Source of the DNA: Candidatus Omnitrophota bacterium
Lineage (GTDB): Bacteria; Omnitrophota; Gorgyraeia; 2-02-FULL-51-18
Direction of reading: 5' to 3'
Assembly (NCBI GenBank): GCA_023247935.1
Contig: JAHFFM010000005.1
Location: 1-25,189, forward strand
Length of the DNA stretch: 25,189 nucleotides
A model generated the notes under the pieces. The model saw nothing but the letters and a program-made list of their open reading frames with translations. It searched no databases and was not told where the DNA came from. Shown here piece by piece: positions 7,209 through 14,478 of the stretch. Within the stretch, counting starts at the first letter, position 1; every line of letters starts with the position of its first letter. Both the position numbers and the translations under genes were made by a program.

Positions 7209-8534
7209 ATGCCTGAATTTGCTTATAGAGCCAAAAAGGGTCCTACGGAGGTACTGGAAGGCACTTTAGAGGCCTCATCGGTGGATGAGGCGGTTGAGAA
7301 ATTAGACCAAATGGGGCTTTTGGCTGTTCATGTGGATGAAGTGAAAGGGAATAAAAAACAGACGAGGGACGAGGGACGAGGGACGAGGGACGAAGGGGCT
7401 GCTACGTGGGATGATTCGAAAAAGAACAAAAAGCAAACCCCTAAGAAAGAAGCTCCCGAAGCAAATAGCGCGAGCAGTGGATCCATTGTTCTTTTTAAGC
7501 GGGTTAAATCCTCTGAGATTACGCTTTTTGGCAGGCAATTGGCGAGTCTTATCAAATCCGGCGTGCCTATTTTGCGCGCGTTATGGATTATTCAAGAACA
7601 AACGCAAAACCCTGTTTTTAAAAAATTTCTCATGAGAGCCCAGCAGGAAATCAACAACGGCCGCACTTTTTCCTCGGTGCTCGCCGAATATCCCAAGTAT
7701 TTTTCCACTCTTTATGTAGCCATGGTCCGGATGGGGGAAGACAGCGGTAATTTACAGGAAGCGATGCTGCGTATTTCCGATTACCGCCAGAGACAGGAAG
7801 AGATTTTATCCCGCGTGCGCACGGCGATGGCGTATCCGATTTTGATGGGAATCACGGGCATCGGCACCATTATTTTTATGCTCACTTACGTGATTCCTAA
7901 ATTAACTTCTTTGTTCACGAGTTTGGGTACGAATCTTCCGCTGCCTACGCGAATTCTCATGAAAATCAGCGCTTTTTTTCAAAAGCCCGAGTTTTGGATC
8001 GCAGCCGCCGTTCTTATTTTTGTTTTGATCTCTCTGGCTAAACTGCGCGCCTCTCAAATGAAGTGGTTTTGGAGCGTTGCGAGTTTGCGGATTCCGATTG
8101 TTAAGAGTTTTGTCATGAAATCGGAGTTGGCGCGTTTCGCGCGGACTTTTGAGCTTTTAATAAAGAGCGGCCTTCCGATTTTAAGGGCCATGGACGTGGC
8201 CATCCCCGTTTTGGGCAACGAGATATACAAAAAAAATCTGCAAAAATCCGTGAATGATCTGACGGGCGGCGGATTTCTTGGAAAAAGTTTGAAAGAATCC
8301 GGCGTTTTTCCTCTTTTTATGACAAACCTTATTTCCGTATCTGAAGAATCCGGAAAAATGGACGAAGCCCTGCAGGAGATAGCGGCATTTTACGAACACG
8401 AAACGGATGAGCAAATTAAAATCATGACCTCCTTGATGGAACCTTTGATGATTTTGGTGATGGGAGCGATCGTGGGGTTTATTGTGATGGCCATGATGCT
8501 ACCGATGTTTGAGTTGAATATGATTGTAAAATAA
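7209..8534 (+). CDS. gspF: T2SS inner-membrane platform protein GspF
   Basis: This 441-residue polytopic protein of the GspF/PilC family anchors GspE at the membrane platform. It opens with the typical FAYRAKKG segment and domain (about 1-45). Two T2SSF domains follow, the first beginning at about residue 100 (LFGRQLASLIKSGVPILRAL) and the second near LARFARTFELLIKSGLPILRAM. Three membrane stretches are visible, with the last at the C-terminus (IMTSLMEPLMILVMGAIVGF). Between the N-terminal part and the first T2SSF domain is an unusual low-complexity linker, partly encoded by five tandem 7-base units (TRDEGRGTRDEG). A GGTGGGA ribosome binding site precedes the ATG. The stop overlaps the next start as TAATG. 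Confidence 0.96.
   Translation: MPEFAYRAKKGPTEVLEGTLEASSVDEAVEKLDQMGLLAVHVDEVKGNKKQTRDEGRGTRDEGAATWDDSKKNKKQTPKKEAPEANSASSGSIVLFKRVKSSEITLFGRQLASLIKSGVPILRALWIIQEQTQNPVFKKFLMRAQQEINNGRTFSSVLAEYPKYFSTLYVAMVRMGEDSGNLQEAMLRISDYRQRQEEILSRVRTAMAYPILMGITGIGTIIFMLTYVIPKLTSLFTSLGTNLPLPTRILMKISAFFQKPEFWIAAAVLIFVLISLAKLRASQMKWFWSVASLRIPIVKSFVMKSELARFARTFELLIKSGLPILRAMDVAIPVLGNEIYKKNLQKSVNDLTGGGFLGKSLKESGVFPLFMTNLISVSEESGKMDEALQEIAAFYEHETDEQIKIMTSLMEPLMILVMGAIVGFIVMAMMLPMFELNMIVK
7361..7395 (+). repeat. Heptanucleotide tandem repeat GACGAGG in gspF
   Basis: Four perfect GACGAGG units and a fifth variant, GACGAAG, stand in tandem within the gspF linker. Seven is not a multiple of three, so gain or loss of one unit would shift the reading frame. 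The reverse complement of the same unit appears at 8592-8621. Confidence 0.95.
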
Positions 8535-9427
8535 TGAAGAGAAGATCGCTTAGGATGAAGGACGAAAGAGCAAAAAAAATGCACTTATTTTCGTCCCTCG
8601 TCCCTCGTCCCTCGTCCTTCGTTTTCCGGAGAGCCATTTTCTTCTGCGCTTTATCAGCCGTATTTTTTCAACTGGCCTCAGCTTTTGCTGAAGCTCAATG
8701 GAAAGAGGAGAGAGGGGATCATTTTATCGTGTACTACATGAATGACGCCGCTAAGCCCAAGGATATTTTGTGGAAAGCGGAAGGCTATTACAATCGCATC
8801 GCGGACGATCTGGGTTATCCGCGTTATTCCAATTTCTGGCAATGGAACAATCGTGCCAAAATTTACGTGCATCCCAACAAGGAAGCGTTCCAAAAATCCA
8901 CGGGGCAGCCCGCCTGGTCGCACGGGATGGCCAGCTATCTCAACAAAAGCATTCACACCATCGAAGGAACGCCGAATTTTTTAGACGCCGTTTTACCGCA
9001 TGAAATCACGCATTTGATTTTCAGGGATTTTGTGGGACTTGAAGGCCAAATTCCTTTGTGGCTGGACGAGGGCGTGGCACAATGGGAGGAAGATGCAAAA
9101 AGACAAATGGCCCTTCAGAATATGCCCATGCTGGTCGGTCAGGCAAAGATTTTTACTTTGCAAAAATTGAATGCCACGGATATCCGTAGAGAAACGGATC
9201 AGGACAAAGTCGCGGTATTTTATTTGGAGGCCATTTCCATCGTCGATTACTTGATTCATCAGTACGGTTCCTCACGCTTTACTCAGTTTTGCCGCAATCT
9301 CCGGGATGGAAAAAAATTCGAAGAATCCTTGCGGGATGCGTTCGGTGCTTCAGTTGGCAGTATCGATAATTTGGAAACCCTTTGGATAAAATATGTAATG
9401 GCAAAAAATACGGGAGACCTGTCATGA
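8534..9427 (+). CDS. Secreted HExxH metallopeptidase (peptidase MA-like) in the T2SS operon
   Basis: This 297-residue protein carries a gluzincin-type zinc site: HEITH at 156-160 and a downstream glutamate in LWLDEGVAQW (E179), as in peptidase MA-like enzymes. A signal peptide or anchor runs over about residues 32-53 (RRAIFFCALSAVFFQLASAFAEA), so it acts outside the cytoplasm. It overlaps gspF (TAATG) and gspG (ATGA), so it is made with the machine and could process a substrate, a pseudopilin neighbour or the cell wall during assembly; that role is inference. The N-terminal extension of about 30 residues is encoded partly by a heptamer repeat array. ATG 8579 (residue 16) is a possible alternative start, also ahead of the array. 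Confidence 0.8.
   Translation: MKRRSLRMKDERAKKMHLFSSLVPRPSSFVFRRAIFFCALSAVFFQLASAFAEAQWKEERGDHFIVYYMNDAAKPKDILWKAEGYYNRIADDLGYPRYSNFWQWNNRAKIYVHPNKEAFQKSTGQPAWSHGMASYLNKSIHTIEGTPNFLDAVLPHEITHLIFRDFVGLEGQIPLWLDEGVAQWEEDAKRQMALQNMPMLVGQAKIFTLQKLNATDIRRETDQDKVAVFYLEAISIVDYLIHQYGSSRFTQFCRNLRDGKKFEESLRDAFGASVGSIDNLETLWIKYVMAKNTGDLS
8592..8621 (-). repeat. Heptanucleotide repeat array, inverted copy, in the peptidase gene
   Basis: Three perfect CGTCCCT units and one CGTCCTT unit lie in tandem, the reverse complement of the gspF array 1.2 kb upstream. A short left arm near 8557-8567 (AAGGACGAAA) can pair with the TTTCGTCC that starts the array. The array encodes the segment SSLVPRPSSF ahead of the signal peptide. 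Confidence 0.93.
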
Positions 9428-9834
9428 AAAATCAAAAAGGTTTTACGCTGATTGAGTTGATGCTGGTGGTTATTATCATCGGTGCGCTCACGGCAATGGT
9501 GATGCCCAGACTTGCCGGGCGCACGGAACAGGCAAAAGTCAGTGCGGGTCAGGCGGATGTGAGCGCCAATATCGCGACCGCGCTCAAACTTTACGAATTG
9601 GATAACGGTCGCTTTCCTTCAAGCGAGGACGGGGGTTTGACGGCCCTGTTTACCAAGCCCTCCAATGCCGGAAACTGGAACGGGCCTTATTTAGAAAAAA
9701 AACCGGTGGATCCATGGGGCCATGAGTATCAATATAAATCCCCCGGAGCTCACCGGACGTATGACTATGATTTGTTCTCGATGGGGCGTGATGGCGTGGA
9801 AAGCGAGGACGACATCAAGAATTGGGAAAATTAG
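9424..9834 (+). CDS. gspG: Major pseudopilin GspG
   Basis: This 136-residue type IV pilin-like protein has the class III prepilin leader MKNQKG followed by FTLIELMLVVIIIGALTAMV, with the conserved glutamate at mature position 5. The C-terminal part has the GspG pattern: PSSEDGGLTAL, the PYLEKKPVDPWGHEYQY block, and SMGRDGVESEDDIKNW, the calcium-binding end region. It would be cleaved by a prepilin peptidase (not encoded here) and polymerise into the pseudopilus. I start it at 9424 because the leader begins there and the ATG overlaps the peptidase stop (ATGA). Confidence 0.96.
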   Translation: MKNQKGFTLIELMLVVIIIGALTAMVMPRLAGRTEQAKVSAGQADVSANIATALKLYELDNGRFPSSEDGGLTALFTKPSNAGNWNGPYLEKKPVDPWGHEYQYKSPGAHRTYDYDLFSMGRDGVESEDDIKNWEN

Positions 9835-9836
9835 AC

Positions 9837-10223
9837 ATGCGGAATTCAGGGTTTTCGCTGGTTGAGCTTCTCGTCACTCTCGTATTCGTCGCGCTCGGGT
9901 CCCAGATGATCCAGGGCGGTTTTTTGAGGGCCGCGGATATGTTTGGGCGGTACTCCAATTCCATCGGCGTGATGGTTTGGCTTCATGAGCGCACCGCCCA
10001 AATTCATGAAAATCTTTACAGGAATGAACCTATCGCGGAGAGCGCTCCGGAAATTTCCACGGGACTTGGCAAGGAGTTTCGTTGTTCTCAATCCGCGGAC
10101 GCCAGACCTGAGCCAAATTTATTTTCCATCAAACACTCGGTGGAGTGGACCGAAGGCGGTAAACCGGTAAAGATCGATCGGGAAGCGTATGTCTATCAAC
10201 CGGACCCGTCACAAACACTTTAA
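9837..10223 (+). CDS. gspI: Minor pseudopilin, GspI-like
   Basis: This 128-residue protein has a short leader MRNSG, then FSLVELLVTLVFVALGSQM with the prepilin glutamate, and a small variable C-terminal domain. Gene order (after gspG, before gspJ) and size suggest GspI, or possibly GspH, which is otherwise missing. Minor pseudopilins I, J and K form the tip complex that starts pseudopilus assembly. The start is set at 9837, two bases after the gspG stop, since the leader begins there. Its 3' end overlaps gspJ by 35 bases. Confidence 0.78.
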   Translation: MRNSGFSLVELLVTLVFVALGSQMIQGGFLRAADMFGRYSNSIGVMVWLHERTAQIHENLYRNEPIAESAPEISTGLGKEFRCSQSADARPEPNLFSIKHSVEWTEGGKPVKIDREAYVYQPDPSQTL

Positions 10224-10824
10224 TCGCCTGGGATTTTCCCTCGTCGAGCTGCTGCTTGTTCTGACGCTTGCCCCGGTTATTTTTTTCGCGGTTTATTCCA
10301 ATTTTTCCACGGGTGTGCGTCTTTGGAAAAGAATTCAGGTCCCGACTCCCCAGGAAGACGTTTTAATCTTTTATGAAAAATCAGTCAAAGACATTCAGAA
10401 CACCATGAGGTCCAAACAAATTTCTTATTTTGGCGAAAAAGACAGAATATCATTTTGCGCCGGAGTGGAAGCTGACAAGGCTCTCGGCGGTGCCAGGGGT
10501 ATCGGACAAATTACCTATTATTACGATGATTTTAAAAAAATTCTTTTTCGGGAAGTGAAGGATTACAGCCAATTGTACCGGGACGCTGCGGGAAGCGTGG
10601 CGCCGCTTTTGAGAGACATTTCATCCGTGGAGTTCTCGTTTTTTGCGTTAAATCTCTCTTCTCACGAATATGAATGGAAAGACGATTTTAGCGGAAAGGG
10701 AGGCAATGTTCCCACCGCAGTCCGGATCCGTTACGTTGCCAAAGATTCCCCGAAGCCTGTCACGGAGACATTTTTCATTCCTACGGGGTGGGCCGCAAAA
10801 GACAAAGGGGCGTCCGCCTCATGA
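10189..10824 (+). CDS. gspJ: Minor pseudopilin GspJ
   Basis: This 211-residue protein has a slightly long, basic prepilin leader (MSINRTRHKHFNRLG) before FSLVELLLVLTLAPVIFFAV. The globular domain is compatible with GspJ in size and in the repeated Tyr-rich strands (GQITYYYDDFKKILFREV). Together with GspI and GspK it should form the pseudopilus tip. The gene starts inside gspI and its stop overlaps the gspK ATG (ATGA), so the three tip subunits are translationally linked. Assignment rests on size, leader and position. Confidence 0.8.
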   Translation: MSINRTRHKHFNRLGFSLVELLLVLTLAPVIFFAVYSNFSTGVRLWKRIQVPTPQEDVLIFYEKSVKDIQNTMRSKQISYFGEKDRISFCAGVEADKALGGARGIGQITYYYDDFKKILFREVKDYSQLYRDAAGSVAPLLRDISSVEFSFFALNLSSHEYEWKDDFSGKGGNVPTAVRIRYVAKDSPKPVTETFFIPTGWAAKDKGASAS

Positions 10825-11831
10825 AAATAAAAAAGCGGGGAAGTATGCTTGTCATGGCGCTTTGGACGCTTATGCTGCTGAGCGTTTTTTCCGTTTCCCT
10901 TGGTTTTGGAGTCCGCCAAAAGGCATCGCTTCTTTTAAGGCTTTCCACGCTTGACGCCCTATACCCCATCGCTTATTCTGGAGTAGAGTATGCGAAGAGC
11001 CTGGTGAAATCGGATCCCGACATAAATTTAGATTCATTTTTAGATCCATGGGCCGCCGCCGCGGATTCATCGCACGCGGTGCGCGTCGAAGGCGGGTCGT
11101 TTTCTTTGGTGGGGTGCGTTCCAGTCACGGACGAAGAAAGCAAAATCAACATAAATCAAACAACAGCTGAGATTCTGATACGCCTTTTGAGAACAGTGCC
11201 GGGTTTAAGCAAGGACAACGCGGAAGAAATCGCCTACAATATTCTGGATTGGATGGATTCGGATTCGGCTTTCGGGCATCCTAAGTATGGTGCTGAAACC
11301 AGTTATTATGAAGGCCTGGATAAACCCTACTCCGCCAAAGACGCGCCCTTTGAAACCATCGACGAACTGCTGCTGGTAAAAGGGATCACTCCCGAAATTT
11401 TCGAAAAGATCAGGCCCGGTATCACGGTTTATGGAAGCGGAACGGTGAATATTAACACGGCGAATGCCCAGGTTTTATCGGCGCTCGGATTCAGCTCGGA
11501 TTCAATCACTTCTCTTTTGCACTACCGGATGGGGGATGACGGGAAGGACGGAACCTCCGACGACCATTATTTTAAGAATGAATCAACCGTCGCGACGGAT
11601 TTGAAAGAAATCGCAAAAACGCCCTTGGAATCGAGTCAGGAGATTCTTTTGGCGGGATTGATTCAGACGGGCCACATCGGAGTGACTTCCACTTTTTTTA
11701 GCGTGACCAGCCGTGGCGTTCTGGAAAAAAATGGGGCGGCAATCCAGGTGGAAGCCGTGTTTAACCGGAAAGCCCAGGTTTTTTATCAACGGATGGGAAA
11801 TATTGAATGGCCAAAAAACCAATCAAATTAG
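10821..11831 (+). CDS. gspK: Minor pseudopilin GspK
   Basis: This 336-residue protein is the largest pseudopilin, as GspK usually is. The leader MKIKKRG precedes SMLVMALWTLMLLSVFSVSL, which lacks the glutamate at mature position 5, a known GspK trait. The large domain contains the expected ESKININQTT and VNINTANAQVLSALG segments and the ILDWMDSDS region. GspK caps the tip complex. I chose ATG 10821 because it starts at the leader and overlaps the gspJ stop. The 3' end overlaps gspL by 25 bases. Confidence 0.93.
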   Translation: MKIKKRGSMLVMALWTLMLLSVFSVSLGFGVRQKASLLLRLSTLDALYPIAYSGVEYAKSLVKSDPDINLDSFLDPWAAAADSSHAVRVEGGSFSLVGCVPVTDEESKININQTTAEILIRLLRTVPGLSKDNAEEIAYNILDWMDSDSAFGHPKYGAETSYYEGLDKPYSAKDAPFETIDELLLVKGITPEIFEKIRPGITVYGSGTVNINTANAQVLSALGFSSDSITSLLHYRMGDDGKDGTSDDHYFKNESTVATDLKEIAKTPLESSQEILLAGLIQTGHIGVTSTFFSVTSRGVLEKNGAAIQVEAVFNRKAQVFYQRMGNIEWPKNQSN

Positions 11832-13318
11832 GCCTCGATTTCGGCTCTAAAAACAAAAGCCGGGATATTCTTTGCGCCGAACTTGACGAAAATTATCTTA
11901 AGGTCGTGCATTTGCAGCAGCGCGGCGTGCGCCGGGAATTTGTGAACACGGTTTCCCATCCGGTGCGCGGTCTTTTTGAAGAAGGCCTTCTGCTTTTGCT
12001 TCGCCAGACTCTGGAGCAATTCCAGGTGCAAAACCCCAGGGTTTATTTGACCGTACCTTTACCTCTGGTGATTACGCGCAACATCGAAATTCCTTCGCAG
12101 GATCCCGATGAGATAAAGGAAATCGTCAATTTACAGGCCAGCCGCCATACTCCTTATGCCAGGGCCGAAATCATCGTGGACATGGTGAATCTCGGGATCG
12201 TGCGCGAACGTTATTCCAAAATCCTGCTTGTGATCGTGCCTAAAGAAACCGTCAACAAACATATTCAATTAATGGAGAGGGTGGGCTTAAGGCTGGAGAA
12301 GGTTGTTTTTCCTCCGGAGGCAATCGCGGCCGCAGCGGACAAGATGATGGGCAAAGACGCGGAGGGGGCGCCATTCGTCGTGATTCACATGGATTACGCT
12401 TTCACGAATTTTATTGTCGTGGAGGCCTCGAGAATTTTGTTTGTCCGGGGGATTCATATTGGCGCCAGCCATCTAACCGAGGAACGAACCAGTTACGTGG
12501 ACAGGTTTCAGGATGAACTCGAGAAATCCCTTGAGACTTATCATTCGGATGAGGTTGGCGCCACCCCAAAAGCGCTCCTACTTTCAGGAGTTTTGCAGAA
12601 TGTTACCGATTTTGATGATTTGTTTGAAGACGCTTTGCACTTAAAAATCAAACGCGTTTTGTATCCTGAATATTTTCATATGACCGAACCCGCCAAAAAG
12701 GCTGTTATGTCTGCTAAAAATGTGTCGTTTTTGAATCTGTTGGCCCCCATGGCGGTTTTCGACCGGTTGAAGGTCGATCTTACGTCCGAGGAAAAGAAGC
12801 TCAAAATACAATTGGAGCGCCGGGCCAAAGAAATGCTTAAAACGGGCATTCTTACCATGATTTTTTTAAGCCTGATCTTTGCGGATGTGACGTCCAGAAT
12901 TTCCTTCAAAAAAGCCTTTTTGAAGCAGGTGACCACCCATTATCTTCCAGTCCGGGAGGGCGCGAAGCAATTGGAGCAAATGCTTTCGAAAACGGAGCTC
13001 GTGAAGTCTTATCTTATCAGCCGGGGTAATTCCCTGAAAGCCCTCACGGAATTGTACGACGCCACGCCGCTTGAGATTCGTCTGACGGAAATCAAATACG
13101 ACAGCAGCAGCCAGAAATTTTCCGTCAAAGGCACCTCGTCGGTGATGTCATCCGTTTTTTCTTTTGTCAGCGACCTGGAAAAATCAGCTTCTTTTAAGAA
13201 TGTTAAGACAAAATATGTGACCAGTCGAAGCGAGGCCGGGAGAGATTTGGCTGATTTCGAGGTGAATTGCCTGATCGAGGCCGCGGGGCCCCAAAAAACG
13301 GAGGCTCCCAAAAAATGA
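11807..13318 (+). CDS. gspL: GspL / PilM-PilN-like assembly platform protein
   Basis: This 503-residue protein joins a cytoplasmic actin-like (PilM/GspL-N) domain at about 1-320, one membrane helix at about 343-361 (MLKTGILTMIFLSLIFADV), and a periplasmic PilN/GspL-C-like domain. The actin-like part has the opening LGLDFGSKN and the core segments VYLTVPLPLVITRNIEIP and PPEAIAAAADKM. It would couple GspE to the GspM-like partner downstream. Such PilM-PilN fusions are the normal GspL plan, although the N-domain resembles PilM more than proteobacterial GspL. The stop overlaps gspM (ATGA). Confidence 0.85.
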   Translation: MAKKPIKLGLDFGSKNKSRDILCAELDENYLKVVHLQQRGVRREFVNTVSHPVRGLFEEGLLLLLRQTLEQFQVQNPRVYLTVPLPLVITRNIEIPSQDPDEIKEIVNLQASRHTPYARAEIIVDMVNLGIVRERYSKILLVIVPKETVNKHIQLMERVGLRLEKVVFPPEAIAAAADKMMGKDAEGAPFVVIHMDYAFTNFIVVEASRILFVRGIHIGASHLTEERTSYVDRFQDELEKSLETYHSDEVGATPKALLLSGVLQNVTDFDDLFEDALHLKIKRVLYPEYFHMTEPAKKAVMSAKNVSFLNLLAPMAVFDRLKVDLTSEEKKLKIQLERRAKEMLKTGILTMIFLSLIFADVTSRISFKKAFLKQVTTHYLPVREGAKQLEQMLSKTELVKSYLISRGNSLKALTELYDATPLEIRLTEIKYDSSSQKFSVKGTSSVMSSVFSFVSDLEKSASFKNVKTKYVTSRSEAGRDLADFEVNCLIEAAGPQKTEAPKK

Positions 13319-13866
13319 AAAATCCTTTGACCGCGTTTTACGTCAAGCTGTCCAAAAAAGAAAAACGCATTTTTTTCATCGCGTTTCTTCTGGTAGGCGG
13401 CGCGTTTGTTGACCGTGTCATCGTCATGCCCGTTATCACGACGTTGTCTACGCTTAACAACTCTATCCGGGACCAGGAAACGGCGATCCGGAAAAGCATG
13501 AACATGCTTCTTCACAAGGAAGCGATTATTGAGGAAAGCCGTGAATACGCAGCTTACTCGGTGGAATCCCGCAATCCGGAAGAAGAAGTCGTGGGCGTCC
13601 TAAAAGAAGTGGAATCCGTGGCCGAAAAATCGGGCGTGAGCCTGGTTTACGTGAAGCCCGGCACGATGCGCCAGGATAAGGCCGCGAAGTACTATTATGC
13701 GAACTTGGAATGCGAAGCTCCGATGGAACAGATGGCCACTTTTTTTCATAGTCTGGAGAGTTCCGGAAAACTCCTGACGATTGAGAAATATCAAATACAG
13801 CCGAAGAATAAGGATTCGAGTATCGCGCGGTGCACGATGTCCGTTTATAAAACCGTTTTGTCTTAA
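13315..13866 (+). CDS. gspM: GspM / PilO-like platform protein
   Basis: This 183-residue bitopic protein has a short basic cytoplasmic tail, a membrane helix (about 19-39, IFFIAFLLVGGAFVDRVIVM), a coiled coil and a ferredoxin-like periplasmic domain (EEEVVGVLKEVESVAEKSGVSL onward), as in GspM/PilO. It pairs with GspL in the inner-membrane platform. I start it at 13315, where the ATG overlaps the gspL stop. It is the last gene of the secretion set; no gspC, gspD, gspN or prepilin peptidase is present in the window. Confidence 0.82.
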   Translation: MKNPLTAFYVKLSKKEKRIFFIAFLLVGGAFVDRVIVMPVITTLSTLNNSIRDQETAIRKSMNMLLHKEAIIEESREYAAYSVESRNPEEEVVGVLKEVESVAEKSGVSLVYVKPGTMRQDKAAKYYYANLECEAPMEQMATFFHSLESSGKLLTIEKYQIQPKNKDSSIARCTMSVYKTVLS

Positions 13867-13887
13867 AATTAAGGGAGATTTTTTGTT

Positions 13888-14274
13888 ATGTGGAGATTAT
13901 TGGTTGTGGATGATGATGCCAGCAATTGCAAGATGCTGAGAGAATTTTTACAGGACAAGGCTTACTGTGATGTCGCATTCAACGGCAAGGAAGCTTTGCA
14001 GGCTCTTATCGAAGCTCCGCAGATCGGCCGTAAATACGACGCTATTCTGCTTGATTTTTCAATGCCTGTGCTCGATGGAGGGCAGGTGTTAAAGTCTCTC
14101 CGCGAACAAGAGAAACTGCAGGGCGTGCCTGAAGGGCGAGGGGTTCCCGTTATCATGATTTCAGCGCATGAAGAAGTGGTTATCAGCTGTTTTAAAGAAT
14201 GCTGTGACGACTATCTTGTGAAGCCTTATTCCCTGGTTGTGTTGATCGAAAAATTAAACAAGCTTATCCGTTAA
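13888..14274 (+). CDS. Single-domain response regulator (CheY-like receiver)
   Basis: This 128-residue receiver has the acidic pocket (D8-D10 region in VVDDDAS), phosphoacceptor D56 in LLDFSMP, S90 in MISAH and K110 in VKP. No output domain follows. It lies between the secretion operon and cheA, after an AGGGAGA ribosome binding site at about 13871-13877, and may be co-transcribed with gspM (a 21-base gap). It could receive phosphate from the CheA downstream or from an unlinked kinase; which cannot be told from sequence. A second CheY lies at 23156. Confidence 0.93.
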   Translation: MWRLLVVDDDASNCKMLREFLQDKAYCDVAFNGKEALQALIEAPQIGRKYDAILLDFSMPVLDGGQVLKSLREQEKLQGVPEGRGVPVIMISAHEEVVISCFKECCDDYLVKPYSLVVLIEKLNKLIR

Positions 14275-14478
14275 GTCCTTATATAAATTTAATATCTATT
14301 AACATAGCCACCCACTGTTATTATAAGGAAAGCAGACTTTAATGGTGAATTTAATAGGCTTATTAACGCTATTTTAAATATATTTTTGATAATTAATACT
14401 TGAAATTATATATTAATTATGGTAAATATATATTATTGGAATTAATAGATTATTTTAAGAAAACTTCAGCATTGTTTT
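14275..14478. promoter_or_regulatory. AT-rich spacer upstream of cheA
   Basis: The region is strongly AT-rich with several -10-like words, and probably holds the promoter of the cheA-cheW-MCP set. TTTGATAATTAATACTTG near 14385-14402 resembles the spacer motif TTTGATAATACTTG at 269-282. No clear Shine-Dalgarno precedes the cheA ATG. An 11-codon frame at 14342 has little support. Confidence 0.35.

Noticed and set aside
7361..8621. Terminal inverted repeats of a transposon carrying gspF
   Set aside because: The arrays are inverted relative to each other, but both lie inside coding sequence and the enclosed DNA is ordinary gspF with no mobility gene.
9382..9423. Upstream start for gspG
   Set aside because: A prepilin leader must be short and basic just before the cleavage glycine; MKNQKG at 9424 fits and overlaps the previous stop.
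14275..14478. Sigma-28 flagellar promoter upstream of cheA
   Set aside because: GATAA words occur, but no TAAA at the correct spacing and no GCCGATAA core were found in this or the other che spacers.
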